64,000 nucleotides of DNA from Betaproteobacteria bacterium (lineage in GTDB: Bacteria > Pseudomonadota > Gammaproteobacteria > Burkholderiales > Rhodocyclaceae): the NCBI GenBank assembly GCA_020621405.1, contig JAHRYN010000008.1, forward strand, positions 77,122-141,121, in the 5' to 3' direction. Of this stretch, positions 28,966 to 38,059 are shown piece after piece. The position numbers and the translations under genes are program-made. The notes beneath the pieces are model-generated. The model did no database searches. It worked only from the letters and a program-made list of their open reading frames with translations, and was not told the origin of the DNA. Each line of letters begins with the position of its first letter. The stretch's first letter is position 1.

Positions 28966-30062
28966 CAGATGACCTCAAGTTCGGCGCGCAGTGCGCCCGC
29001 CGCCTTCATCGCCTGCAGGATGATGATGAGGTCCTGCGGATTGGCGCCCAGCGCATTGAGCGCACGCACGACCTCGGACAGGTTGGCGCCTTTCTTCACA
29101 TTGATCAGCGCGCTGCCTTCCTGCTGGATGTCGATCTGGTTGCGTTCGGCGGTCACCGTCTTGCCGCCGGACAGCGGTGCCGGCTGGCTGATGACCGGCT
29201 CGGACGTCACCGTGACCGACAGATTGCCGTGGGCCACGGCGCAGGCATCGAGCGTGACCGCCTGGTTCATCACCACCGAACCGGTACGCGAATTGACGAT
29301 CACCTTGGCCGCCTGCAGCGCTGGCGTCACGTCGAGGTTTTCCAGCCGGCTCATGAAGGCCACGCGCTGGTTCGGGTCCATCGGCGCCCGCACCTGGATG
29401 CGCCGCGCATCGACCGCGACCGCCGTACCCGGCGGGTTGTTGGCGTTGATCACATCGACCATGCGCTGGATCGTGCTGAAGTCGGTCGTGTTGGTTTCCA
29501 GATTGACGAATTCACCTTCGCCGACGCTGTTCGGTACCGCGCGTTCGACCGTGGCACCGCCGGCGATGCGGCCGACCGACAGGTGATTGATCGTGACCGA
29601 CGCACCGCCGGCCGAGGCGCCGATGCCGCCGACCACGACATTGCCCTGGGCGATCGCGTACACCTGACCGTCGGCGCCCTTGAGCGGCGTCATGACCAGT
29701 GTGCCGCCGCGCAGGCTCTTGGCGTTGCCCATCGACGACACGGTGACATCCACCGGCTGTCCGGGCCGCGCGAAGGCCGGCAGGTTGGAGGTCACCATGA
29801 CCGCCGCGACGTTCTTCAGCTGCAGGTTCTGGCCGGGCGGCAGCGTGACGCCCATATTGCCGAGCATGTTGATCACGCTCTGCACGGTAAAAGGCGTCTG
29901 CGTGGTCTGGTCGCCCGAGCCGTCCAGGCCGACCACCAGTCCGTAGCCGATCAGCTGGTTGTTGCGCACGCCGGACAGCGCGGCCAGGTCCTTGATGCGT
30001 TCGGCGTGTACCGGCAGTGCGGTCAGCAGCGCCAGCAGCAGGAATGTCGTGATGCGTCTCAT
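28965..30062 (-). CDS. flgI: Flagellar P-ring protein FlgI
   Basis: FlgI forms the periplasmic P-ring. The 365-residue precursor has a Sec signal peptide (MRRITTFLLLALLTALPVHA) followed by ERIKDLAALSGVRNNQLIGYGLVVGLDGSGDQTTQTPFT, the family N-terminus. The ATG at 30062 has GGAGG upstream; an ATG at 30083 would add seven residues in front of the signal. A gap of about 104 bp separates it from flgH. Confidence 0.95.
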   Translation of the reverse strand: MRRITTFLLLALLTALPVHAERIKDLAALSGVRNNQLIGYGLVVGLDGSGDQTTQTPFTVQSVINMLGNMGVTLPPGQNLQLKNVAAVMVTSNLPAFARPGQPVDVTVSSMGNAKSLRGGTLVMTPLKGADGQVYAIAQGNVVVGGIGASAGGASVTINHLSVGRIAGGATVERAVPNSVGEGEFVNLETNTTDFSTIQRMVDVINANNPPGTAVAVDARRIQVRAPMDPNQRVAFMSRLENLDVTPALQAAKVIVNSRTGSVVMNQAVTLDACAVAHGNLSVTVTSEPVISQPAPLSGGKTVTAERNQIDIQQEGSALINVKKGANLSEVVRALNALGANPQDLIIILQAMKAAGALRAELEVI

Positions 30063-30166
30063 GATGTTTCGCCCTCCGGGCATCGGGACTACGGCCTTGT
30101 TATACGCCGGCCCCGCCGCCTTCGATGGCTGGAAAAGATGGCAAATCGCCCCTCAAGAACGTCCGC

Positions 30167-30865
30167 TCACAGTGGCAGGAAGGTCAGGAAGAAACGGCCC
30201 AGCCAGCCCATGACCTGAGCTTCGTCGATGTAGCCACTGGCGCGGTATTCGATGCGCGCATCGGCAACCTGCGTCGACTGCACCGTATTGCTGCCCGTGA
30301 CCTGGGTCGGATTGACCACGCCGGAGAAGCGGATGTACTCGTTGCCCTGGTTGATCGCCACCTGCTTTTCGCCAGACACCAGCAGATTGCCGTTCGGCAG
30401 CACCTCGATCACGGTGACCGTGATGGTGCCGGTGAAGTTGTTGTCGGCAGAAGATGCCCCCTTGCCGGCAAAAGTGTTCGCTCCGTTTGCCGTCAGCGCG
30501 GTGTCCTTCAGGCTGTTGCTGAGCGGCAGCCCGACCATGGTCGGAATGCCGACCGACACGTCATCCTTGCGCTCGGCCGAACTGCCTGACTTCTTGGCCG
30601 CCTGCGTGCGTTCGCTGATGTTGATGACGATCGTGTCGCCGACATTGCGTGCCCGACGATCCTCGAACAGCGGGCGCGCCGCGCCCGCCTGATAGATCGC
30701 GCCGCCGTTCTGCACGTAATCGTTGCGCGGCGCCGGACGTATGGTCATCGGCTGATGGACGGCGGTCGGCGGCGTGGTGTTGCAGCCGGCCAGAATTGCC
30801 GCCACCGCCATGACGACGACGAAGCCGGCGGCGCGTGCGATCAGATGGATGCGTTGCGGATTCAT
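30167..30865 (-). CDS. flgH: Flagellar L-ring lipoprotein FlgH
   Basis: FlgH forms the outer-membrane L-ring. The 232-residue precursor has lipobox ILAGC (Cys28), then [31 protein letters not shown] and the C-terminal [40 protein letters not shown]..., both family hallmarks. It lies 21 bp after flgG. Confidence 0.95.
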   Translation of the reverse strand: MNPQRIHLIARAAGFVVVMAVAAILAGCNTTPPTAVHQPMTIRPAPRNDYVQNGGAIYQAGAARPLFEDRRARNVGDTIVINISERTQAAKKSGSSAERKDDVSVGIPTMVGLPLSNSLKDTALTANGANTFAGKGASSADNNFTGTITVTVIEVLPNGNLLVSGEKQVAINQGNEYIRFSGVVNPTQVTGSNTVQSTQVADARIEYRASGYIDEAQVMGWLGRFFLTFLPL

Positions 30866-30886
30866 GATGTTCTCTCCAACCGGAAA

Positions 30887-31669
30887 TCAGAGTTGGGTCA
30901 GGCGTGCCAGCATCTGGTCGGAGGTCGTGATGGCCTTCGAATTGATTTCATACGCGCGCTGGGTCTGGATCATGCTGACCAGTTCCTCGACCACATTCAC
31001 GTTCGACGTTTCGACGAAGCCCTGGTTGAGCAGGCCGGCACCGTTGCTGCCCGGAGTATTCGGCGTCGGCGTGCCGCTGGAGGCGGTTTCGACGTAGAGA
31101 TTTTCGCCGACGCTCTGCAGGCCGCCGGTATTGACGAAGGTGGCGAGTTGCAGCTGACCGATCTGGGTCGGCGCCGACTGGCCGGCCTGCAGCGCGCTCA
31201 CCACGCCGTCGCGGCCGATGGTCAGCGATATCGCATCGCCCGGAATGGTGATCTGCGGCTGCACCGGAAAGCCGCTGGACGTCACCAGCACGCCCTGCGC
31301 ATCCTTCTGGAAGGCGCCGTCACGGGTATAGGACAGCGTGCCATCCGGCATCTGGATCTGGAAGAAGCCTTCGCCCTGGACCGCGACGTCGAGCGAATTG
31401 CTGGTCTGCTGCAGGTTGCCCTGGGTGTGGATGCGTTCGGTAGCCACCGGACGCACGCCGGTACCGATCTGCAGGCCCGACGGAATGGTGTTCTGCTGAG
31501 TGTTCAGCGCACCCGGCTGGCGGATGGTCTGGTACAGCATGTCCTCGAACACGGCGCGCGCGCGCTTGAAGCCGTTGGTGCTGACGTTGGCAAGGTTGTT
31601 GGTGATGACATCGAGCTGCGTCTGATGTGCATCCATGCCGGTGCGGGCAATCCACAGCGAACGGATCAT
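30887..31669 (-). CDS. flgG: Flagellar distal rod protein FlgG
   Basis: A 260-residue distal rod protein. [36 protein letters not shown] is the classical FlgG N-terminus; [33 protein letters not shown] is the C-terminal coiled segment. The length matches the family (about 260). It follows flgF by 15 bp in the flg run. Confidence 0.96.
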   Translation of the reverse strand: MIRSLWIARTGMDAHQTQLDVITNNLANVSTNGFKRARAVFEDMLYQTIRQPGALNTQQNTIPSGLQIGTGVRPVATERIHTQGNLQQTSNSLDVAVQGEGFFQIQMPDGTLSYTRDGAFQKDAQGVLVTSSGFPVQPQITIPGDAISLTIGRDGVVSALQAGQSAPTQIGQLQLATFVNTGGLQSVGENLYVETASSGTPTPNTPGSNGAGLLNQGFVETSNVNVVEELVSMIQTQRAYEINSKAITTSDQMLARLTQL

Positions 31670-31684
31670 GGTCGTTGACTCCGG

Positions 31685-32425
31685 TTATCGGTTGGACAGC
31701 GTCTGCGTCGCTGCCTGATCGTTGCGCTCTGCCGTCTGCAGCATGCGCGTCTGCATTTCGAACTGGCGGGACAGAGAAATCATCGCCACCACCTGATCCA
31801 CCACATTCACATTGCTGCCTTCGAGGTAGCCACCTGCTACACGCACGTTCTGTGCCTGCGGCGCCGGCCCCGGCGTGGTCACGCGGAACAGGCCGTCCTC
31901 GCCACGCTTGAGCGTGTTCTCTGGCGGATCGACCAGCTTCAGGCGGCCGATCTGGTTGACCTGATTGACACCGCCGGTGCGCTGCACGGCCGACAGCGTG
32001 CCGTCGGCCCCGATCGTGATGTCGTTGTCGGGTGGCAGCGTGATCGGTCCGGATTCGCCCTGGATGGGGATGCCATTGTGGTTCTGCAGCACGCCATTCG
32101 GACTGACTTCAAGATGGCCGTTGCGCGTGTAGGCCTCGCTGCCGTCGGGCATGGCCAGCGCCAGCCAGCCGCTGCCCTGCACCGCGACGTCGAGGGTGCG
32201 TCCGGTCTGCTGCAGCGGCCCGGGGGCGAAGTTGTTGCGCACGCTGGCATCGACCACAAAGGCGCGCGAAGCGAGCGCCTCGCTCTCGACCGGTACCGCG
32301 CGCAAGCGGTGCTCCTCGGACCGGTAGCCGGTCGACGACGCGTTGGCGAGGTTCTGCGCGACCGAGGCCTGACGCTCCAGCGTCCATTTGGCTCCGGTCA
32401 TTGCGGTGTAGATGACGCGATCCAT
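31685..32425 (-). CDS. flgF: Flagellar proximal rod protein FlgF
   Basis: A 246-residue rod protein. MDRVIYTAMTGAKWTLERQASVAQNLANASSTGYRSE is the FlgF N-terminus; GGYLEGSNVNVVDQVVAMISLSRQFEMQTRML closes the protein. The shorter length and less exact N-terminal motif distinguish it from FlgG. It follows flgE by 19 bp. Confidence 0.94.
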   Translation of the reverse strand: MDRVIYTAMTGAKWTLERQASVAQNLANASSTGYRSEEHRLRAVPVESEALASRAFVVDASVRNNFAPGPLQQTGRTLDVAVQGSGWLALAMPDGSEAYTRNGHLEVSPNGVLQNHNGIPIQGESGPITLPPDNDITIGADGTLSAVQRTGGVNQVNQIGRLKLVDPPENTLKRGEDGLFRVTTPGPAPQAQNVRVAGGYLEGSNVNVVDQVVAMISLSRQFEMQTRMLQTAERNDQAATQTLSNR

Positions 32426-32444
32426 GGCGATGCCTCAGTGGTGC

Positions 32445-33662
32445 TCAGCGCAGGTTGACCAGGGTCTGCATGATCTGGTCCTGGGTCTTGATCGACTGCG
32501 CGTTCGCCTGGTAGGCGCGCTGCTGGGTGATCATGTTGACCAGTTCCGCCGTCAGATCGACGTTCGAATCCTCGACTGCGCCCGGCTGCAGCGCACCGCG
32601 GCTGCCGGTACCCGGCACGCCAACCGCCGGGGGACCCGAGGTCGAGGTTTCCGCCCACGCATTGCTGCCCAGCTGCGTCATGCCGTTCGGATTCTGGAAG
32701 GTCGCGATCACGACCTGACCGAGATTGCGCGACTGACCGTTCGTATAGCGGCCCTGCAGCACGCCGCTGGGCGAAACGCTGATGCCCGACAGACGGCCAG
32801 ACGCGAAGCCGTCCTGCGTGACCGCATTGACGCTGAACGAGGTACCGAACTGCGTCGAATTGGCCAGATTCATGTTGTAGGCCAGCGGGCTGGCTGCACC
32901 GGTGGTGATCGCGAACGACTGCGCGACGGTCGACGGACCGACCAGCGCTCCGCTCGAATCGAAGGTGACGGTCGTCGCCGCACTCGGCGTTCCGCCGTCG
33001 AGCGCCGTGTACATGCTCCACTGGTTGGGCGTCGCCGTCTTGGCGAAGTAAGCCGACATGATGTGCGAATTGCCGAGCGAGTCGTAGGTGGTCACCGACG
33101 TCGAGTACGAAAAGCTGGTCGTGTCGCTGGGCGAGAACGTGGCCGTTGCCGGCGGAGACAGGCGGGAATCAAGATTGACGGCCAGGTCGGTATCGCCCGT
33201 GGCACGCGGATCGCCGCCGCTGAGTGCGGTGTCGATGCGCAGGTCGATCGGATTCGTCACCACGATGTTGTCGTTGGCGTCCGTGCCGTAACCGGTCACG
33301 CGGTAGCCCGACGCATTGACGATGTAGCCCGACTTGTCGACCGAGAACTGGCCATTGCGCGAGTACAGCGTGGTGCCGCCGTCGCTCAGGCGGAAGAAAC
33401 CTTCACCGTTGATCGCCAGATCGAGCGGATTGCTGGTGACCGTGATGTTGCCCTGCGAGAATTCCTGTGCCACGCCATTGACCGTGGCGCCGATGCCGAT
33501 CTGTGCCCCACCGCCGCCACCCAGCGTCGAGGCATACAGGTCAGAGAACTGGGCCTCCGACTGCTTGAAGCCGACGGTGGTCGAGTTGGCCACGTTGTTG
33601 CTGATGGCATCGAGTGCCTTGGAGGCGATGTTGAGGCCGGAAAGCCCTTGCTGGAAGGCCAT
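32445..33662 (-). CDS. flgE: Flagellar hook protein FlgE
   Basis: The hook subunit, 405 residues. MAFQQGLSGLNIASKALDAISNNVANSTTVGFKQSEAQF is the N-terminal D0 pattern, GLPA-like repeats and Thr/Ser-rich central domains follow, and EDSNVDLTAELVNMITQQRAYQANAQSIKTQDQIMQTLVNLR ends it. It lies 14 bp after flgD. Confidence 0.95.
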   Translation of the reverse strand: MAFQQGLSGLNIASKALDAISNNVANSTTVGFKQSEAQFSDLYASTLGGGGGAQIGIGATVNGVAQEFSQGNITVTSNPLDLAINGEGFFRLSDGGTTLYSRNGQFSVDKSGYIVNASGYRVTGYGTDANDNIVVTNPIDLRIDTALSGGDPRATGDTDLAVNLDSRLSPPATATFSPSDTTSFSYSTSVTTYDSLGNSHIMSAYFAKTATPNQWSMYTALDGGTPSAATTVTFDSSGALVGPSTVAQSFAITTGAASPLAYNMNLANSTQFGTSFSVNAVTQDGFASGRLSGISVSPSGVLQGRYTNGQSRNLGQVVIATFQNPNGMTQLGSNAWAETSTSGPPAVGVPGTGSRGALQPGAVEDSNVDLTAELVNMITQQRAYQANAQSIKTQDQIMQTLVNLR

Positions 33663-33676
33663 GATTCAACTCCCGA

Positions 33677-34354
33677 TCAGTAGATCTGTTTGATGTTGTC
33701 GATGCTGACCAGATCCTTCTGGCCTACATCGAGCCGGGTGACGCCGCCCGTCCGTTCAATGCTCTTGACCACGCTCAGTTCGAGCGGTGTAGTCACTGGC
33801 GTCGAAGTCCCCTGGGCCGCCTTGGCGGTGAAGGAGTACTTGCCATCATTAGCAACCGCCGTGCCAGAAGCATCCTTGCCGTCCCATATGAATTGGGCGA
33901 TGCCGGTATCCTGCGGACCGAGTTCAAGCTCCCGCACAACGGCGCCGCTGGCGCTCTTGATCGTGACCTTGACGCTGTCGGCCGGCGAGGCGAGTTCGAC
34001 GCCCCCCATCGACTTGCCATTGACCAGCTCGAGCTTGGAACCTTCGACCAGCACTGCGTGGCCGACCAGAGCGGCTGCCTGCAGCTGCTGCGCCTCGGAC
34101 GAGCTCGCGGTCAGCTTTTCCAGCGTGGAGTTCAGCTTGCTGATCCCGTCCACCGTGCTGATCTGCGCCAGTTGCGACGTGACCTGCGCGTTGTCCATCG
34201 GATTCAGCGGGTCCTGCATCTTGAGCTGCGTGGTCAGCAGGGTCAGGAAGCGGTTCTGCGCATCGGCCGTCTTCGACGTCGAGTCGGCTTTCGTGCCGTT
34301 GAGTGCGCTGTAGATGTCTGCAGCGCTGTTGCCGCTGACCGGATTGGTCGCCAT
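33677..34354 (-). CDS. flgD: Flagellar hook cap/assembly protein FlgD
   Basis: FlgD is the hook cap that guides FlgE polymerisation. The 225-residue protein has the N-terminal RFLTLLTTQLKMQDPLNPMDNAQVTSQLAQISTVDGISKLN and an Ig/tudor-like C-terminal part (VKVTIKSASGAVVRELELGPQDTG, WDGKDASGTAVANDGKYSF). It sits between flgC (11-bp gap) and flgE. Confidence 0.95.
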   Translation of the reverse strand: MATNPVSGNSAADIYSALNGTKADSTSKTADAQNRFLTLLTTQLKMQDPLNPMDNAQVTSQLAQISTVDGISKLNSTLEKLTASSSEAQQLQAAALVGHAVLVEGSKLELVNGKSMGGVELASPADSVKVTIKSASGAVVRELELGPQDTGIAQFIWDGKDASGTAVANDGKYSFTAKAAQGTSTPVTTPLELSVVKSIERTGGVTRLDVGQKDLVSIDNIKQIY

Positions 34355-34365
34355 GACGAGTCTCC

Positions 34366-34776
34366 TTACTGACCGATGGTGAGTGTCTTGAGCATCAGCT
34401 GCTTCGCGGTGTTCATCATTTCCGCGTTGGTCTGATACGAGCGTGAGGCGGAAATCATGTTCACCATCTCTTCCACCACATTGACGTTGGGCATCTGTAC
34501 ATAGCCGTCCGCGTTGGCGGCCGGGTTGGTCGGGTCGTAGGTGGTGCGCATCGGCGCCGCGCTCTCGACGATCTGCGTCACGCGCACGCCGCTGGCGTCA
34601 CCACCGTCGCTGACCGGACGCGCCTCGAACACCACCTGCTTGGCGCGATAGGGCTGACCGTTGGCCGACGTCACCGAATCGGCGTTGGCCAGATTGCTCG
34701 ATACGGTGTTCAGGCGGACCGACTGGGCGGTCAGTGCCGAACCTGCAATGCCGAATACATTGAACATGTTTCCCAT
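34366..34776 (-). CDS. flgC: Flagellar rod protein FlgC
   Basis: A 136-residue proximal rod protein. The N-terminus ([31 protein letters not shown]) and C-terminus ([43 protein letters not shown]) are diagnostic. The ATG at 34776 has AAGGAGG eight bases upstream, so three residues precede the MFNVFG. It follows flgB by 12 bp. Confidence 0.95.
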   Translation of the reverse strand: MGNMFNVFGIAGSALTAQSVRLNTVSSNLANADSVTSANGQPYRAKQVVFEARPVSDGGDASGVRVTQIVESAAPMRTTYDPTNPAANADGYVQMPNVNVVEEMVNMISASRSYQTNAEMMNTAKQLMLKTLTIGQ

Positions 34777-34788
34777 GATTCAGCCTCC

Positions 34789-35196
34789 TTACTGGCCCTG
34801 GATCGCGTTCTGCATGGTGCGCAGGCGACCGCTGATGAAGGTGAGCAGCGCTTCGTACTGCACCGAGTTCTCGGCGAATGCCGACCGTTCGACATCCATG
34901 TCCACCGTGTTGCCGTCGACGCTGGACTGCGTTTCTGTGCGGAACTTCAGCGCCTGGTCCATCAGACCGTCGGCCTTCGCCTCAAGATGCTGCGACGAGG
35001 TGCGCGCCAGTGCCACCGGACCGCCAACCTTGCCGCCCATCGCGCTGTCGAGTGCGCTGCGGAAGTCCAGATCGCGCGCCTTGTAGTTCGGCGTGTCGGC
35101 GTTGGCGATGTTGGATGCAATCGCCTGCTGGCGAGTGGCCCGCACGCCAAGTGCGGCCTGGGGAAGATCTAGCAGTCGGTCTAGCGGTGTCGGCAT
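34789..35196 (-). CDS. flgB: Flagellar rod protein FlgB
   Basis: A 135-residue proximal rod protein, first gene of the flgBCDEFGHIJ run. RATRQQAIASNIANADTPNYKARDLDF is the FlgB signature at the normal distance from the N-terminus, which supports the ATG at 35196. There is no Shine-Dalgarno sequence: the upstream bases form ATGGGATACCCAT. A sigma-54-like promoter match lies so close that the transcript would have almost no leader. Confidence 0.94.
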   Translation of the reverse strand: MPTPLDRLLDLPQAALGVRATRQQAIASNIANADTPNYKARDLDFRSALDSAMGGKVGGPVALARTSSQHLEAKADGLMDQALKFRTETQSSVDGNTVDMDVERSAFAENSVQYEALLTFISGRLRTMQNAIQGQ

Positions 35197-35505
35197 GATG
35201 GGTATCCCATTGCAGCTATCGTGCCAGGCACTCTAGAGGGCGATGGCTCCGCTGGATCGGCAAAAAAGGACGGTTCGCACCCCGCCTTTCCGGGGGTTCT
35301 GCCGCCCAAAAGCGGCAAAGCTTGCCGCCCCGGAGCCTTCAAAATTCCCGCAAACCCAGTACTGACAAGGGTTTCAGCGCCGGCAAACAGGACATGCCGC
35401 AGGCCGGGACCTCCGATCCGGAACAGCACGGTCCTTCACGTCCTATTTCCGGCATCGATCGCTCCGGCCGCGTGGTGCAATGTCGGCAACGAAGAGGAGT
35501 CCGCC
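35197..35505. other. Divergent intergenic region flgB/flgA (309 bp)
   Basis: This stretch holds no gene I can support. It contains the sigma-54-like site at 35211-35226, an A-run at 35262-35267 and a perfect 7-bp-arm inverted repeat GCGGCAA-AGC-TTGCCGC at 35312-35328, next to a second GCCGC/GCGGC pairing. The open frames across it are low-quality upstream extensions of flgA. The inverted repeat may be an operator or a leader hairpin; which regulator would bind is unknown. Confidence 0.55.
35211..35226 (-). promoter_or_regulatory. Sigma-54-like promoter upstream of flgB
   Basis: On the minus strand TGGCACGATAGCTGCA matches the -24/-12 consensus TGGCACG-N4-TTGCW at every position but one (C for T at the start of -12). 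The predicted transcription start lies only a few bases before the flgB ATG at 35196. RpoN control is known for flagellar rod genes in polar-flagellate systems, but the short leader makes this call uncertain. Confidence 0.45.
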
Positions 35506-36198
35506 ATGTTGCGTTGTCTGATACCGCTGATCGGCATTGCGCTGTGCAGCGTCACGTTTGCCCAGTCCGCCGCGCCATCCGACCCGGAAGCGTTGCGCCG
35601 TACGGCAGACAGCTTCCTGCGTGCCCAGACCGCCGGCATGCCCGGCCGCCCCGGCGTCGAGGTCGGCCAGCCCGATGCACGTCTGACGCTGACCGGCTGC
35701 AGCGTGCTCGAAGCCTTCCTGCCGCCCGGTACGCGCGCCTGGGGCCGGATCAGCGTCGGCGTGCGCTGCATTTCCGGCGCCTCCTGGACCGTCTACATTC
35801 CAGCCCGCATACGCGTCGAGGGCGAATATCTGGTGGCCGCGCGCGCGCTCGGCCGTGGTCAGGTGATTGCCGAGGGCGACTACGGTGTCATGCGCGGCGA
35901 TCTCACCGAACTGCCGCCGAACATGGTGACCGATCCGCAGCAGGCGATCGGCCAGTCGGTGAATGCCGCCATCGCCGCCGGCCAGCCCTTGCGGGCGGAC
36001 TGGCTGCGCGCGCCGGTCGCCGTGCAGCAGGGCCAGATCGTGAAGCTGTTCGCACGCGGCAACGGCTTTGCCGTCAGCCATGACGGCCGGGCACTGGCCA
36101 GCGCACAATCCGGCCAGACCGTGCAGGTCCGCACCGGCGGCGGACAGGTCGTCAGCGGTGTCGCCCGCCCCGGAGGACAGGTCGAAGTCGTCTATTGA
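35506..36198 (+). CDS. flgA: Flagellar P-ring assembly chaperone FlgA
   Basis: FlgA helps FlgI assemble into the P-ring in the periplasm. The 230-residue precursor has a signal peptide (MLRCLIPLIGIALCSVTFA) and the SAF-like C-terminal domain (LVAARALGRGQVIAEGDYGVMRGDLTELP, then GQIVKLFARGNGFAVSHDGRAL and VQVRTGGGQVVSGVARPGG). The ATG at 35506 has AGAGGAG seven bases upstream; the frame continues 285 bp further upstream without support. It is divergent from flgB and followed by flgM. Confidence 0.93.
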   Translation: MLRCLIPLIGIALCSVTFAQSAAPSDPEALRRTADSFLRAQTAGMPGRPGVEVGQPDARLTLTGCSVLEAFLPPGTRAWGRISVGVRCISGASWTVYIPARIRVEGEYLVAARALGRGQVIAEGDYGVMRGDLTELPPNMVTDPQQAIGQSVNAAIAAGQPLRADWLRAPVAVQQGQIVKLFARGNGFAVSHDGRALASAQSGQTVQVRTGGGQVVSGVARPGGQVEVVY

Positions 36199-36284
36199 AT
36201 GTGTCATGCGGGTCGCAACCCGCGCCAGTGCTTGGTATATTCGCGAATGTGCCGCCGTGTAGGACGGCTCCCTACAAAAAGTCC

Positions 36285-36312
36285 TAAAGTTTTGGAGGGG
36301 GGTCGTCGTAAT
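36285..36312 (+). promoter_or_regulatory. Sigma-28 (FliA)-like promoter of flgM
   Basis: TAAAGTTT at 36285-36292 is an exact match to the sigma-28 -35 element; GTCGTAAT at 36305-36312 is a partial match to GCCGATAA with a 12-bp spacer (consensus 11). It lies 32 bp before the flgM GTG start. FlgM is commonly a late, FliA-dependent gene. Confidence 0.6.
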
Positions 36313-36343
36313 AACGGTCGAACGTCTTATGAAAGGGTTCATC

Positions 36344-36658
36344 GTGAAAATCGACGGAACTGGAAAACCGATCAGTCCGACCGCAACATCGGCCACCCGT
36401 GGCTCGTCCAGCACAAGTTCGACCAAGCCTGCTGCTGCATCCGCAACGTCTGGCGCCCAGATCGACATCTCGGGCACATCCTCGCGACTGCGCGAGCTGG
36501 AAGCGACCATCGCCAACGTGCCGGTGGTCGACAGCGCCCGCGTTGACGAGATCAAGCAGGCGATTTCGGACGGCCGCTTCAAGGTCAATGCCGATCGCGT
36601 GGCAGACAGCCTGATCGAAAACGTGCGCCAGATGCTGAACGCCCGCCCGGCTACCTGA
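36344..36658 (+). CDS. flgM: Anti-sigma-28 factor FlgM
   Basis: FlgM binds FliA until it is exported through the finished hook-basal body. The protein is 104 residues from GTG at 36344, or 109 from ATG at 36329. I favour the GTG because AAGGG lies upstream at good spacing and the resulting N-terminus (KIDGTGKPISPT) is FlgM-like. The C-terminal half (DSARVDEIKQAISDGRFKVNADRVADSLIENVRQML) carries the conserved sigma-binding helices; the N-terminal half is Ser/Thr/Ala-rich and disordered. Its stop overlaps the flgN start by one base. Confidence 0.9.
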   Translation: MKIDGTGKPISPTATSATRGSSSTSSTKPAAASATSGAQIDISGTSSRLRELEATIANVPVVDSARVDEIKQAISDGRFKVNADRVADSLIENVRQMLNARPAT

Positions 36659-37152
36659 TGCCAGCAAATGAACTTGCCGCGCAGATCGCCGCGCGGCTGG
36701 CGGCGCTGATGGCAGAAGAAACGACGACCCTGCGCACCGCGCTCGGTCATCTGCAGGCCGAGCGCAAGGCGCTCGAAGCCGGCGAGGCAGATTCACTGGC
36801 AGCACTTGCCGCCCGCAAATCCGAAGCCTATGCGCGTCTCGCCAAGCTCGGCGATGCGCGCACGGCTCTGCTCGCCCGCGCCGGTACCCGGCCGGCGCGC
36901 GCCGACATCGATGCGCTGTTCGGCAGCGGTCCCGAATGGTCGGCCTGCAAGCCGCTGTTCGTCGACCTGATGGCGCTCGCGCGCGAAGCACACGACCTCA
37001 ACCAGGGCAACGGACTGTTGATCCGCGCACAGATGAAGTCCAGCAAGCAGGCGCTGGCCGTACTGATGTCCGCGGCAGAACAGGCGTCGACCTATGGCCC
37101 GGACGGTCAGGCCATGGCGCGCACGTCCAGCCGCTCGCTCGGCAGCGCGTAA
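36658..37152 (+). CDS. flgN: FlgN-family flagellar export chaperone
   Basis: FlgN escorts the junction proteins FlgK and FlgL to the export gate. The 164-residue, almost wholly helical protein has the family layout: a long N-terminal coiled coil (LAAQIAARLAALMAEETTTLRTALGHLQAERKALEAGEA), then LAARKSEAYARLAKLGDART and LNQGNGLLIRAQMKSSKQALAVL. It directly follows flgM, the common flgAMN order. Confidence 0.88.
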   Translation: MPANELAAQIAARLAALMAEETTTLRTALGHLQAERKALEAGEADSLAALAARKSEAYARLAKLGDARTALLARAGTRPARADIDALFGSGPEWSACKPLFVDLMALAREAHDLNQGNGLLIRAQMKSSKQALAVLMSAAEQASTYGPDGQAMARTSSRSLGSA

Positions 37153-37211
37153 TCCACTGCAGGAAGAATTTGCCGGCCGGCGCAGAAATGCGTCGCTCGC
37201 CGGCTGACGCG

Positions 37212-38057
37212 TTACAGGCGAGGGAAGCTGGAACCGAGGCTGCCTTCCGGCACTTCGACCGGTCCGGACGCCGCCTTGCCCGCTGGTACAGCCGTGCGGT
37301 CAGTCGAATATGTCTCGATCCGGATCGACACGCGACGGTTCTTGGTACGCCCTTCCTCGGTCGCGTTGTCGGCCAGCGGACGCTGATCCGCCAGTCCGGA
37401 GGCGGTCAGGCGCGCCGGAATGATCCCCTGCTCGGCAAACACATGCGTCACGACGGCGGCACGCAGCGCCGACAGCTCCCAGTTCGACCCCACGCGTCCG
37501 TCGCGCGAAGCGGAGTTGTCGGTATGCCCTTCGATCACCAGCGGGAAGTCCGAATACAGCATCACCCGCGCAATGGCGCCAATGATGTCCCGCGCGGCCG
37601 GTTCCAGCGTCGCTTCGCCGATGCCGAACAGGAACCTGGCATCGAGGTCGACCGTGATGCCGAGCGCGCCCTCGGTCACGGTCGCCTGGCCGTCGCGCGT
37701 CAGCGCCGACAGCGCCTTCTTCAGATCGACCTTCGTGCGCTCGGCGCGTTCGCGGCGTTCCTGCTCCTTCTGCGCCGCGCGCTGCGCGCGCAGCTGATCG
37801 AGCTGGATCTGCATCGCGGAATTCTGCTGGTTGGCCGGCAATTCGATCAGACGCACCGCGTCATTCGACGCAAACGCACTGTTCAGCGACTGGCTGAGCA
37901 CCCGGTACTTGCCTTCATTGACCTGCGAGATCGCATACATCACGACGAAGAAGGCGAACAGCAGCGTCACCAGATCGGCATACGAAATGAGCCAGCGGTC
38001 GTGGTTTTCATCCGACTCCGGGACGTAGCGGCGCTTTCTCACGGTCCGTGCACGCAT
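37212..38057 (-). CDS. motD: Flagellar stator protein MotD (MotB family)
   Basis: A 281-residue MotB-type stator subunit. After a basic cytoplasmic start, the single transmembrane helix includes WLISYADLVTLLFAFFVVMYA with the proton-channel aspartate Asp28. A coiled stretch (about 85-115) precedes the OmpA-like peptidoglycan-binding domain (VIEGHTDNSASRDGRVGSNWELSALRA, NRRVSIRI). The plug and linker length match the Pseudomonas MotD type rather than E. coli MotB. It starts 2 bp after motC and ends convergent to flgN. Confidence 0.9.
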   Translation of the reverse strand: MRARTVRKRRYVPESDENHDRWLISYADLVTLLFAFFVVMYAISQVNEGKYRVLSQSLNSAFASNDAVRLIELPANQQNSAMQIQLDQLRAQRAAQKEQERRERAERTKVDLKKALSALTRDGQATVTEGALGITVDLDARFLFGIGEATLEPAARDIIGAIARVMLYSDFPLVIEGHTDNSASRDGRVGSNWELSALRAAVVTHVFAEQGIIPARLTASGLADQRPLADNATEEGRTKNRRVSIRIETYSTDRTAVPAGKAASGPVEVPEGSLGSSFPRL

Positions 38058-38059
38058 GT

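Noticed and set aside
36260..36280. GTAGG...CCTAC stem followed by five A residues after flgA
   Set aside because: The stem is only five pairs, and the tract is A rather than T on the coding strand, so it does not support a terminator.
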